DNA of 64,000 bases from Fragum whitleyi (lineage: Eukaryota; Mollusca; Bivalvia; Cardiida; Cardiidae): assembly GCA_948146395.1 (NCBI GenBank), contig OX411558.1, positions 38,700,850 to 38,764,849 of the forward strand, read 5' to 3'. Below the pieces are notes generated by a model. That model was given only the letters and a program-made list of their open reading frames with translations, was not told the origin of the DNA and did no database searches. This document shows, one piece after another, positions 13,172 to 25,287 of the stretch. Every line of letters starts with the position of its first letter. Position 1 is the stretch's first letter. The translations under genes and the position numbers were made by a program.

Positions 13172-14489
13172 TAACGGGCGCTATCTATTTTATATTTTTC
13201 TATTTTTGTGTACTGCGACTTTTCCATGCATATCGATATAAGTAGGTATTTTGCACGGACGCTGGAAATCAAAGCGCTATAATAAATCATTTTTCGACAA
13301 GTTTCTGATAGTTTGGAAATCCATCAATCTTCGGAAATCGACATGGAATGCTAATTATCGGTACTTATCGTCCGGTATCGCCCGGACTGAATTAATATCT
13401 GCTGTTTATCGTCCGGTAACGGACAGCTCTCATCTATTCTTTTTATATGAGAAGATGGACATATTGCATCTGTTTAGATAGAAGTGCTCATTTCACGCTC
13501 CTCCAGTCTTTTTAAAACAATGAAGTTTTTAACATCGTCAAAGGTAAGATAACAATAACAACAACAACAAAAGCTGCTAATTTTCTTTAAAGTATCAAAA
13601 TGTAATGGTTTAGTTTCAGTTTTGTCAATCAGTATTCACGTATTCTGTCGGTTTAGGTAACAAGTAAGTTTTATCAAACGTGAACCCTCGGCGACTCTAC
13701 GGAACAAACATCGAGAATAAAAAAAGGGGGAAGCACAATTTAGCACGTGTATTAAGTCAAAAGCATCAACATCCCCGCTTAAGAATGCGATGAAATGAAA
13801 AAATCAACGAAAGTTTAAAACTTGGCTTATCATTATTTGAAAACAAAACGCGGCGTCCAAAAGATCTCTCAGAGAAGACGATCGGGAAGCATAAAAGAAA
13901 TTAGTTTTTTCTTCAAATGTATTGACCAAAGTACATGTGTAGGCATACCACCAGAAGCCGAATTACTTCAAAGACAACCTAAATTATAACACTATCGTCC
14001 GAAAAAAAATCGGATTATTGAAAAGCCTTACAGATAAAACGAATCTATTAAAAGCCCCTGATTACGCAACTCATTCGATGCTTAAGTAGTTCCAAACCCG
14101 TTCACTGCTTGGCAAAATTGTATTTGGACGTGTCAAGCTTGGTAGACTTTGAAAATTCTGTTCACAATGTTTTCATCGCGACCAAAGTGTATCTTTTTTT
14201 TGTATTTTGCGTGTTTAGTCCATTGCAGATCTCGATTAAGTACCCCGAAAATCAATACTTGATTTTATTAAATATTGAATAAATTGATACAAAATTAATT
14301 AAAAAGATAGCGGTTACCAAAACGGCAGTTTGTGTGGGCCATGTGTCTTTAAGCAATAGACTCTACCAGATGACAATTTTAAGAATATAGGTGGTTTTAT
14401 CTCTAAAATAACGTTTTCAGAAATTCGTAAAACTTTTCGCCCTTTTTTTATCCAGGTATAATAAAGGTCTGTTTAATAATCTTGTACTG
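13172..14489. other. Intergenic, no gene seen
   Basis: Part of 13780-13920 resembles the start of the foldback-rich block at 45.4 kb (ATCAACGAAAG...); the rest shows nothing. Confidence 0.5.
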
Positions 14490-15340
14490 TCAACATCTAT
14501 CGAAAACCTTCAGGAATTTAGCATAAAATAGCCGAAGTAAAATGCACCATATCGAGCCGTTCAATAAGCAATCGAAAACCCTAGGAATATACATCGCGAT
14601 ATATAAAGGCGTAGCATAAATGCGCGTCGTTTCGGACGTAGGATTACATGACATCATAAGTATCAAAATAAAGTCAATCAATCAAAAAAATCAACGTAAG
14701 ATTAAGAATGTGCAGATTTCAGTTTTAAGACGTTCTGTCATTAATTTATAAGATGCCCAAAAATCTCGCGGAAGATCGAAAAGCTTTAAAGATTTGTTTT
14801 TCTAGGAGCAAAGTACCACGATAAGTCGAATTTCCCCCAAAATGATCAAAAAATTCCTTACTTACGTTCGAGGTACTTTACAGTTTACGGAAAAGTCCGA
14901 GCGATGTCCCGAATGGTTCACTATCATCAGCATCATTCGGAACATCGCTCGGACTTTTTCGTAAACTGGAAAGTACCTCGGACGTAAGTGTAGTAATTTC
15001 GTGTCATTTTTTAGGTACTTCGTTTACTAGTGATACTTCGGTTATTAAATACGCGTTAAGAAAATCACAATTTGTTAATTCTTTCCGATCATCTGTAAAG
15101 AAATTTCGGGCATATTGTAATTTGATAACAAAACGCAGTAACATACTGCGTTTTGTTATTAAATTATAATATGCCCACTTTTTGTCTTTCCTTGATTTCG
15201 TTTTATTCATCGTCATCCTTCGAAGGATCGTTGATGCTTGTGACGTCATATAAACCCACGTGCAAAATGACGCGCTTTCATGGCAGCGCCCGTATTATTC
15301 CCGAGGTCAATTCCGAATAATCGCCGAGGAACCCCGATTG
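14490..15340. repeat. Foldback-rich repeat block, copy 1
   Basis: Contains two hairpins: 14859-14998 (arms with CAGTTTACGGAAAAGTCCGA and CCTCGGACGTAAGT) and 15110-15174 (arms AACAAAACGCAGTA / TACTGCGTTTTGTT). It ends with GCGCCCGTATTATTCCCGAG. The copy at 45.3-46.1 kb has the same order of parts. Possibly a foldback transposon; no coding capacity. Confidence 0.8.
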
Positions 15341-15746
15341 TGTTAGCATCTATCAAAATCTCCGAGAATCTCCGAGAACTTTACCGAAAACAGCCGAAGT
15401 AACAGATGCTATCCAGACTCTTGTTAAATAAATTTTGTTCATTTCAGAGTGGGTGAAATGTAAACAGATACACAAACATTGGGGTATCAAGATCTCGGTG
15501 TCTGCCAATACAAACACGTAATTAACAACTTTTAGAGTGGCGAATGGCGGCCCTCCATAAATCAAAGTATTAGAGAAATTGTTCAGGAACTTTCAAACGT
15601 TTGTTTAGATTGCTGTTTGAGCAAGATCTTAAATTGCTTCCGAAAATTCTTAGGAAAACAATTGTGAAATGAGAAATTTCTGTATATTAAATTTTTGACT
15701 AGTATAAATGCGTCGAAGGAGGCCGAAAATATCTAATCTAAGCTTA

Positions 15747-16331
15747 TACACTACTCAAAAGTTCTAAGCGGCCACCTTACATTTCTCGAGTTTTCACATA
15801 TTTTTCGTTTTTATTTCGAAATGTTAACTTTGCCTTTTGAAAGAGTAGCAATTTAGACATGATCCTGTCTAATTCTTTTGTAAAATCCCGCACCAGAAAA
15901 TCCTAAAAACGGAATCAAGTGCCTGTACCCTCGAATTCAAAAGTCACAAAAATGACAAATTTTAAAGAAATTTGAATTTTTTAACATTTGAAAACGTAAA
16001 TCCTATCAATTCTAAGTACCGATATCAGTGGTAGAACGTATGTGAACCTCAAAAAATTAAAAGAAATGTCACAACCTCCCGCACTTTTCTCACCCCAACA
16101 GGAAATGTCAAAAATACCACATCCCCCTAATGTTAACTTTGAAATCGAGGGTACTCCTACAGTCGCTTAAACTTAAAACATTTTCGTGTCGAATTTCTTT
16201 GCTGCCTTTTTCTTGTTGACTTCATAAATGACTTTGCTACATTATACAAGTGAAAACGGGCTGAAACCATGCGACATTTACAACATATGAACAAAAAAGC
16301 AAGTGGCCGCTTAGGAGTTTTGAGGAGTGTA
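15747..16331. mobile_element. AAGCGGCCAC-ended DNA element (585 bp)
   Basis: TACACTACTCAAAAGTTCTA AGCGGCCACC at the left and GTGGCCGCTTAGGAGTTTTG at the right are inverted copies, with TA-like flanks. The ends match those at 29.52 and 34.4 kb. No transposase frame. Confidence 0.82.
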
Positions 16332-16839
16332 TTGATAAATCAAGCATTTAATACCAAGCAGAAGAAAAAGAGTTTTGTTTTTTTATCCGATCTTATTTTC
16401 ATTAGGCTAAAAATCTCATGTGGCACCGATGCAAGATGTTTATTCTAAATAAGAGTCATAACCGGGTAGAACTATATTATTTGATTAGTTCAAACATAGT
16501 TTTAAATATAAAAAGGGGATGCTTCAACCGGAGAAAATGAATAACACAAAGGTTATTCGAAGGAACAAATACATATACCGGGAAGACTTTGATAGTACTG
16601 CGGAAATAATTGAAGCATGAATGGATAAAAAGTATGATAATACCCGCAGACAAACATTGGAATACTCGCGTTGAGGGCGGAGGCTCTTCTCTTCCACTTC
16701 GAAATTCAAGTGCATTCGGAACACCACTCGGCCAATCTCACGATCAACCTCGGTTGTACATAGACAGACTATTTTTAAAAATTACGGGAAAACCTTGGAA
16801 AAACTCGATGACGTCAGTTAAAATGGCGTTAGCCCTCGA

Positions 16840-16995
16840 AACTGTGAGTGAAAACATTCGACGTCGCCAACGCTACTCGCTTAAGTCACTGACATGAAAC
16901 CATCGTATCTTAATATAAATATCTTTAGATTCTTAAATAACGGCTGAAAAAAATCTTAATTTGAGAATGATTCGTCATTCTCAAAATAATGATTT
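16840..16995. repeat. Fragment of the CTGAGGTGCG family with hairpin
   Basis: GTGAAAACATTCGACGTCG and CTACTCGCTTAAG match the 30.5 kb interior. A hairpin GGCTGAAAAAAATC / GATTTTTCAGCC at 16942-16992 closes it. Confidence 0.6.
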
Positions 16996-17234
16996 TTCAG
17001 CCTCTATTTACTGTGAAAGATTTTAATCTACAGTGCTAGTTTTTCTTACACTGTTTCCGCCTACTAAAATTCACGATTTTGTTACATACCCATCCGCCTT
17101 ACATACATACGAGGTCTGTTGCAGTTTACGGAAATGATCGAAGGATGTTCCGAATGATTCAAGTGAGTAAAGTAAGAGTCACGAAAATTTCATTGGTTTA
17201 AATATTCATTAACATAAAGAAAACATGTTTTAAG

Positions 17235-18149
17235 TATAGTCCGTTTGACTTCTATATGGACCAACCTTTTCATCAATTACATAAAATTGCGTTTGAATGA
17301 AGGATTTCTATGTGCCAAGGTCTTAATTTCAGCTTAATACCATTCCAAAAATTATTTTTTGAAAGTAAAATGATTTCAAAACAATGATTTTGTCTATCCA
17401 CTTAATGTTAATATTTTCTCATTTTCCGATCGTAAACACGAGGGGTGATAGTGGCTGGTAAAAGTTGTAAGATTTTATAAACATATAGTAAAAGCACGTG
17501 GTTTTATACAAAACATTTGACAGAAGAAGTGCCATTATTCCTTATTTGGAAATGCTCATTAGCATATCGACGGTCATGTCATCTGAAACTTATATACCTC
17601 GTGATTTGTACCGTTATTATTCGCATTCTTATCAAGTTTTCCTCGTGAAATTCCCAACGACTTCATTAAATAATCTTTTTTGATTGGTTTAAATATGTGA
17701 ATATGGGGTTCATCTCAGAATAGACAAAACAATTATCAATTATCTGGTCAAAGGGTTTTTGAAAAAAGAGAAAATATATTCAGATTTGATATCCAAAGGA
17801 GGTGAAAATCTTCGACAAACTTAATTTTATAAAAATACTCGATTTTATACTAAAAAGACTCACTTCAAGTCTTTCACGTTTGACCCGGCCCCTATGCAAA
17901 TCAGAGCTATTTTTGGAAAGACAATTCGCTGTTCCAGTTGTTACGGATACAAGGAGGCATGAAAGGCTGAAAGTTAACATGTAGACGGACGGACAAATCA
18001 TTATTTTACATCAAAAAATCCCGAAAAAACAAATTCCGTCATGGTATTTGATGGAAAATATGATATGATAAGACAAAAATACGTTTCATTAATTCATTTC
18101 TGAGATTTTCGGCGACATGTCGGTCCATATTGAAGTCAAACGGACTATA
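17235..18149. mobile_element. TATAGTCCG-ended DNA element, copy 1 (915 bp)
   Basis: Terminal inverted repeats TATAGTCCGTTTGACTTCTA ... GAAGTCAAACGGACTATA of about 30 bases. The interior matches 46577-47493 along its length and has no long open frame, so it is a non-autonomous DNA transposon. The ends are consistent with TA duplication. Confidence 0.9.
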
Positions 18150-18176
18150 CGTGCCTCTCGAAGAGTCCTTGCTTAA

Positions 18177-19142
18177 GGTTCATGTAAAGTGTTTGAGACC
18201 CAATTTCAAGGGCATTCATTTGTCAAGAATAAGCAGTATGTCCAGGAATATTATATATCAAAATGAAGCTCTTTATGAGCACAACCAGTTGAAAAACACA
18301 AGACTGTTATAACTATAGCGGTAAAGCCAAAACATTTTGGAAAAGGGTCATTTTGTACAAAACAAGCAACTGCATGACAGTTGGATAAAATTGGCTCATA
18401 TTTTAACAAAGTCTAGCCTAAAGTACCATCCAGGTAGTGCTACAACCATTGGTATAAAACTCAGCCCCAAAACGTAGTTATGCAAGCATTTTATTTTGAC
18501 TTATTTTATAAACACATATGTCATATATGTCATTCTAATTTTGTAAACGTGTAGATCTTTTTAGGGTATGGTGTGTTATCACAACATAAATAGACATTAA
18601 TTATTTATACACCTGTAAGGTTGTTTAGCAATATATCAAATTCTATTTCACAGAATGATAAATATATAGTAATATCATAGATCATTGAATTAAAAAAAAT
18701 ATTATTTGAAATAAATCGCAGAAAATATTTCACAATATTATGGTGTGATGTTGCACCATACTTAACATCTATTTTGAAAACAGACCAAACCGGTTTGACA
18801 TGTATGTTGACAAAATAAATGGAAATTGATTGTTTCAAAAGAGCCTTTTGAGACTGAGTTTTATATCTAAGGTTGTAGCACTACCTGGATAGTACTTTAG
18901 ACCGTACTTTGTTAAAATATGGAGCAATTTTATGCAGTCGTCATGCAGTTGCTTGTTCTGTACAAAATGACCCTTTTCCACAATGTTTTGGCTATACCGC
19001 TATAGCTATGGCGGTCTTATGTTGCCTAACTGCTTGTGCTCACGAATAGCTTCATTTTGATAAATAATATACCTGGACATACTGTTTTTTCTTGGCTAAT
19101 GAAGTGCCCTAAATATTGGGTCTCAAACACTTTACATGAACC
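18177..19142. mobile_element. Foldback element with TTAA target sites (966 bp)
   Basis: Arms of about 295 bases (18177-18474 and 18851-19142) are inverted copies, beginning GGTTCATGTAAAGTGTTTGA and ending with its complement. TTAA flanks both ends. The paralogous segment at 21035-21050 has the same flanks with a single TTAA and no element, fixing the insertion boundaries. TTAA duplication is the hallmark of piggyBac-type transposition. There is no transposase frame, so it is non-autonomous. Confidence 0.88.
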
Positions 19143-19146
19143 TTAA

Positions 19147-19893
19147 GCGATTAGACATTTTTAACTCGGCTGTTTTCGGAAAAAACAAGTATTACTATGG
19201 CATTGGCGTCAACTTTGTCGTCCCCTTATGAAAACTTTGATATTTAGAGAAATCTTTAGTTGTTCTGAAAGTATTTACTTGAAACATGACAATTATGTTC
19301 ACTATCAAAAGAACAACGCATGCTATCAAGGGGGTAACTCTAGGTGCATTTTGTGCAAATTATATCCCTTTTTCGACTCAGATTTTCATCCACCATCAAG
19401 CACTCAACAGTCTCAACTTCGATTTTTATCCCTCCATCCAGTACTCGACAGTCGAGCGTAGGCACCCGTAGCCGGTGCTCTTGTAACTATTTTTCTTTTA
19501 ATTTCGATCCTGGCTGTCTAGATTTAATTGGTATAAAAATCGGTAAACGGTTTTCCTACCTACAAAATTTAACACAAGTGTATCTTATTTCTATTTCAAA
19601 CTCAAATGCAGTTCTTGAATGTCTAATTTGAGAGATTTTTGCCTATCAGTTTGGGTGAAATCCAGGAAATCGCCATTGTTTCTAAAACAACAGAGGTTTT
19701 AGTACATCAGAACTTTAATGAAGTATGTAATGAGGCGACTCACCTTTACAAAACAAATCGACTTATCAGAGCAAATGAACCATTCTGATATTTGATAAAT
19801 CAATTAGTGAAGCTAACGCGAGAGACATAACAGTGGTCTTTGAATCAACCCTTGACCAAATAACAGGAATTGAACCAGTTTAGCGCCAAATAA
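19147..19893 (+). repeat. Segmental duplication, copy A
   Basis: Matches 21039-21688 at high similarity, starting CGATTAGACATTTTTAACTCGGC. It has an extra ~96 bases (19694-19789) absent from copy B. A further block (about 20635-20800) also pairs with 21690-21860, interrupted by ~740 bases. The interior resembles the repeat at 37.1 kb. Confidence 0.85.
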
Positions 19894-20880
19894 AAATCAA
19901 AGTGCTGTAAGCACTGTAATTGTGCGGTGCTGAATGACGGAACCGGTTATTGTTGATTCAGGAGTTTTAATATATCTAGTTTGAAAAAAAATCCTTATTT
20001 AAGTTATTGTTTTATCAAACCATACGTACATGCCACATTTAAAGATATCTTGAAAATTTCGAAAAATATGTATTTGGCAAAGATTTTAACAAGGATGTCC
20101 ATTAATTTATTCAACATCTATCTGTCAAATAAAAGGCATAATAAATAAATAGGCAATTGCTTCATACATTATTTTATGTTTGAATATACAGAAAAATGCA
20201 CCTCCAATCTTTTGATGCGGCAATTTTAAAATAACAAGTGTTCAGATAGCTACTTAGCTACTAGTGAGTTTGTAAGACATTCTGTATCGTAACTCTTTAG
20301 ACAATTTAGACAATGATTCCTGGTGTCACGTTTTTTTTCATATTTAAAATGAAATTAGATAATATAATGTATATATGTGAAAAGCACATTAGAAAAACAC
20401 GTTATTATGTTCATCATTTGAAATGATTACAACGTCTAATGGTTAAATTGCGCTTGACAAATTGTAGTTGTTGTTGCAGTTTTCAGAAAATCTCAATTTA
20501 TGGCCTTAATTTATGCCAATTTTCGAAACAAACTGTTTACAAAGTGGATATGAGTTCGGTTAATGGGAGATTTTGCTAATTTTATTAGATGCCATCCGAT
20601 CAGAACCGCTCTAATTGTGCTTCCGCATGATTAAAAAGATACATCAAAAACTACCCTGCTTTCAGGATAGCGTTGCACAAGCAATCATCCCTTACCGTAC
20701 TTTGAGATTTTTTCGCACTTGTCTAATTTCGCCCATTTCGCCACCCTTCCTAAGTGGCGAAAATTTAAAGCACCAAAATATCCGAAATATTTTTGACAAT
20801 GTGCTATCCATGAATGTAAACTATAAACTATACACTATATTCACACATGTACCTGTCTACACCAGGAGTCTAACTATAAT

Positions 20881-21024
20881 TATAGTCCGTTTGACTTCTA
20901 TATGAACCAACATTTGTCCAAAATTCTCAAATATGAATTGGTGAAAACTAAATTTTGCAAGTCATATCAATTTTCCCGTCTAATACCATGAAGAAATGCG
21001 TTTTTTCAGAATTTTTTAAAGTAA
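20881..21024. mobile_element. TATAGTCCG-ended DNA element, terminal fragment
   Basis: TATAGTCCGTTTGACTTC followed by the reverse complement of the opposite end of the family (AATACCATGAAGAAA..., TTTTTTCAGAATTTTTT), about 145 bases. It lies next to the empty TTAA site of the segmental duplication. Confidence 0.65.
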
Positions 21025-21038
21025 AAGAGTCCTTGTTT

Positions 21039-21688
21039 AAGCGATTTGACATTTGTAACTCGGCTGTTTTCGAAAAAAATGTATTACTATGGCATTGGCG
21101 TCATCGTTGGCGTCGCCTTGCGAAAACTTTGACATTTTGAGAAATCTCTAGATCTACTCAAAGTATTCACTCGAAACATTACACATATGTTCACTATCAA
21201 AGGAACAACGCATTCTATCAAAGGGGGTAACTCCAGGTGCATTTTGTGCAAATTATATCCCTTTTTTGACTTAGATTTTCTTCCACCATCAAGCACTCTA
21301 CAGTCTCAACTTCGATTTTTATCCCCCATCCAGTACTCGACAGGCGAGCGTAGGCACCCGAAGTCGGTGCTCTTTTTACTAATTTATTTAATTTTGATCC
21401 TGGCTGTCTAGAATAAATTGTTCAAAAAAATCGGTAAAAGATTTTCCTACCTACAAATTTTAACACAAGTGTATCTTATCTTTTTGAACTCATATGTAGT
21501 TTTTGTGTGTCTAATTTGAGAGATTTTTGCCTATCAGTTTGGGTGAAATCCAGGAAATCACCATTGTTTCTAAAACAACAGAGATATTTGATAAATCAAT
21601 TAGTGAAGCTAACGCGAAAGACACAACAATGGTCTTTGAATCAACCCGTGACCAAATAACAGGAATTGAACCAGTTTAGCGCCGAATG
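21039..21688 (+). repeat. Segmental duplication, copy B
   Basis: Second copy of the 19.1 kb block, preserving the empty TTAA site just before it. Short frames here are shadows of repeat sequence and are not conserved between the copies. Confidence 0.85.
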
Positions 21689-21889
21689 AAAAATAAGATA
21701 CATTAAAAACCACCCTTCTTTCAGGATAGCAGCGAAAGCGATCGCCCCTTTCCGTGTTTTAGATTGTTTTCGCAATGGTCTAATTTTTGCCCATTTCGCC
21801 ACCCTTCCTAGGTGGCGAAATTGGCGCACCAAATTACATTTGTTTCCAAAGTATTTTGAAAATGTACAATCCATATATACACAAAGAGA

Positions 21890-23412
21890 AATGTATTGCA
21901 ATATGCGATTTTTCCCTAATGTTGTTTTGAACAAAATTGATTTGTCTTAACTTGACGCAATTTGTGCACAAGAAAACATTTTCATTGGTCTTGTGATCGA
22001 TAATAAAGCCGAAAAAACTTGAATTTATTCCCATTCTGCCATTTCACGCATTTAATGGCCATTATAGATATAACGCGTTTAAATTGGTTATTCGTTAACA
22101 ATTTACTATGGCTGCATCGAATAGGCCTATGCTACATGGGATTTCAACCTGAGTGTTGCCTTTAATCCAAGAGTGATCAACATATTAACTGCACAGCCAA
22201 TATCTTGTACGTGCAACAGAGAGCACAATCATGACGTCAGCTTTTCTCCTGATATCCTGGATCAAACATTGGATATGAACTTCATCACTACTATTGCATC
22301 ATAAGTAACAACTGAGTCAGTTTTTTAATTGGATAGAACAGTTAACATACTTGGCGATCAGGAATGTCTAATAAATATTCGATGGGGGTATACCTTCTTG
22401 GTTAATTTGACCCGAATTTGACCTCTGTGGAAAAATTGCCCAAATAACAATTACGGATATAATTTATCAATGAACAAAATATACATATATATTACAATCA
22501 ATACAGCCTGATAATCATTCCCGTGAAAGCATGTGCAAAGCCGAGTAGGAATAATAAGATTTTTATGCATCTAAATGGCAGGGGTCAGATTCAAGTCAAT
22601 AAAACCGCGCTATACATAGTCTACCTTTATTGAACCTACTTTTATATTTGTACTCATTTAGATGTTGCCATATGTATATAATAACTATGAAATAAACATG
22701 TACCATTTATTCACACATGAACCTGTCAACACCATAGGTAAACCATAATTACCATTACGTATATAAATTCAATAATTGCAATGCACTTCAAATGCTGGAA
22801 AATTGACACATCTTTGTCAGTTTTATATTGATTTAACATCGCAAATGTTAATCTAAAAATGATTCAGACAGTTACTTCCCTTTAACAAATAAAAACATTC
22901 TTATGCATTTAACTTTGTTTTGGCGTCTTATTTTCGCCATCTTTCCTATGTGGCGAAAATAAGACGCACAAAAAGAAAACCAATACTTTTAGGTAAAAGT
23001 GGCGAAATAAGACGAAGCCATAATATCAAAAAATACGGTATTATCATATTTTTATTATCCTTCGTTACCCATTTAAGTTCATCTGGTACTGATGTCACTT
23101 TGAAACTTAAGATAAGAAATCCGACATGTTAACAATTATATTATTTAATTTCGATTAAAATTAAATATTTACACAATTATTTACACAGAATAGCACAAAA
23201 TAACAAATGTACCAAAATATAGATACAAAATATTCGCACGATTATTAACTTTTCAATTATCAATAATTACTATAAAAAATCACCGTACATATTAAAATAA
23301 AAACTTGTCAACATATTCAAAAAATATTTAAAAACTTATTTACGTACAGATGTACAGTATGATTCTCTTTAAGCACGTGACTACTAGGCAACGTGATGAT
23401 ATTACTGGCATA
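21890..23412. other. Intergenic, no gene seen
   Basis: Holds a small inverted motif (GGCGTCTTATTTTCGCCA / TGGCGAAAATAAGACGC at 22920-22968) related to GCCACCCTTCC-GGTGGCG motifs at 20.74 and 21.80 kb. Confidence 0.55.
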
Positions 23413-23652
23413 TGAGCCTGTGCGTGACATTTCTAACAAGTTCATGTGTGTCTGATGAACAGACGTTGAGCAGCCTGGATAATCACACGGTACTTTAAAA
23501 TTGTTCTTAGTTAGTAAGCAGAGACTTTTGGTCCGTAGTAATCTTTTGTGTGCCTAGTGAAGACTCTGGTCAGACTGTGCGGCTGCACAGGCTGATCAAA
23601 GTCTTAACATTGCGCAAATGTGAAATTGTTAGATATGTCATACACAGGCTCA
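23413..23652. mobile_element. GAGCCTGTGCG-ended MITE, copy 1
   Basis: TGAGCCTGTGCGTGACATTT / CATACACAGGCTCA ends, about 240 bases, with inner GTCAGACTGTGCGGCTGCACAG. Confidence 0.85.
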
Positions 23653-25053
23653 TGTATGATTTAAATGACGTAAAATTGGATGAATTAATCTAAAAAAAAG
23701 TCCAATATTTTGATGTTTTCACGGGTTATGTGTTGGCATTATCAAGGTATTAATCTATCGAGAGAATGGATAATAACTGGAAAGCATTTAAGAAAAATAG
23801 GTTAATCGTTTGTTTTAGTGTAACATCGATTTATGTCTCATTGTGTGAAAAGCGAAAGCTATGAGACGTCACAGCGAACTGGGGCTATAAAGCGTTAAGT
23901 AATTTGACGTTATTTTTGCAGCATAAAATTGGAGAAAAAACAAACGCGTTTCAATTGAAAAAACAAAAACAAAACATATGCCCCATTCTGATTTATATTA
24001 AAAGAGTTAATTAAAAATTTGAATAACTTTCATGTTTGGGGACGTATCAAATATTTTCAGGATGCAGAATCTCTGAATTTACGAAACAAAATCAATTTCG
24101 TATATACAAAAGCATTGGATTTACGGATAACAAAAAAAAAAGATATATCAAAAAGATAAAAGATTTGATTTTGCTGGCCTAACTATATTATAAAGTCATA
24201 AAACAGAGGAGCATTAAAAATTTTCTTATCCAAATTATACCGGTTTTTCATTTTTCTGCCAGTAATTTCAAAATAATCGATAAAACGTGACACGCGCAAC
24301 ATAAAACGTCATTAAACGAGGAAGCGTGACATTTTTTCAGTTTTTTTTTTAAAGAATTTTCGTATTTAGAACAAAGAAACATTGATTTATATATATTTTT
24401 GAAAAGAATGGACTGACATTTTTTTGTAGTATAATTTCTATTTAATTAAACTGACATTTAACAAGATTTTAGTTATCCCTCGCGAAAATGGTGCGAAAAA
24501 TAACATTATTTCAATAAGCGTGAACTTTTTTTCCAGACGTTTTTCACGCGAAAGCTGTATATTGAATCGAGACACGAAAATACACCAAGTTTGAACTGAG
24601 GAAATAAAAAAGCTGACCATTTTTCTTAAATGTGTTTAGAATAAACAATTATCTTTATTTTGTATGATTATTTCTAGGTCTGAAATTGGCTTCTCTTTTA
24701 GCAGCGTTACTCTTTCCGCTATTTCATTAACGTGAAGAAATTTTCGCCAAATTAAATTTAAATCTTTCAAAATTCCCACTGCATAATGACTAGTATTCTA
24801 GGTGTTTGTGCGTAAAACTCCACGATGATAAAGAGCGTATCCGCGATTTTATGACGTTTATGACGTTATGTTGTCTTGAAAGAAAATAATGTTACGCGTT
24901 ACATGCGCTTTTTGGCGATTTTTTGGTAGTTTAATTCGATAGTATATTTTTACTCACAGCTTTGGATATCAGACTTTAGTGACTTTAAGATAGGAAAATT
25001 CAATAGCTTTACGACGATGTATACTAATTCGCTGTTTTAGGCTTAATATCGGT

Positions 25054-25059
25054 TTTATT
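25054..25059 (-). terminator. Candidate polyadenylation signal of the receptor gene
   Basis: AATAAA on the minus strand about 230 bases beyond the receptor stop codon. The intervening 3' UTR would contain a fragment of the ~273 bp MITE family (25146-25262). Other AATAAA hexamers lie further on, so the true end is uncertain. Confidence 0.35.
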
Positions 25060-25145
25060 TTTAATTTAAACAAAACAAAAAAAAATAATAATTTTCATAA
25101 AATAGCCCGACGTTACCGAGACTATCAATATTTTCATAGGTGTAT

Positions 25146-25262
25146 AAGAAATTTTGAAATGCGACCTCTTGTTGACATCTACTGGAATCAATCTCTTTTT
25201 TCAAAAATCCATTTTACGGAGTTTCAAGCCTTGTTTGAGGTCAGAGGACGTGACTTGATTTT
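25146..25262. mobile_element. ~273 bp MITE fragment in the receptor 3' UTR region
   Basis: TTTTGAAATGCGACCTCT, AATCAATCTCTTTTTTCAAA and TTTTACGGAGTTTC match the right half of the 12.0 kb copy. It ends about 25 bases from the receptor stop codon. Confidence 0.7.
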
Positions 25263-25287
25263 CTTTATGTGAGCCGACTTCACACAC

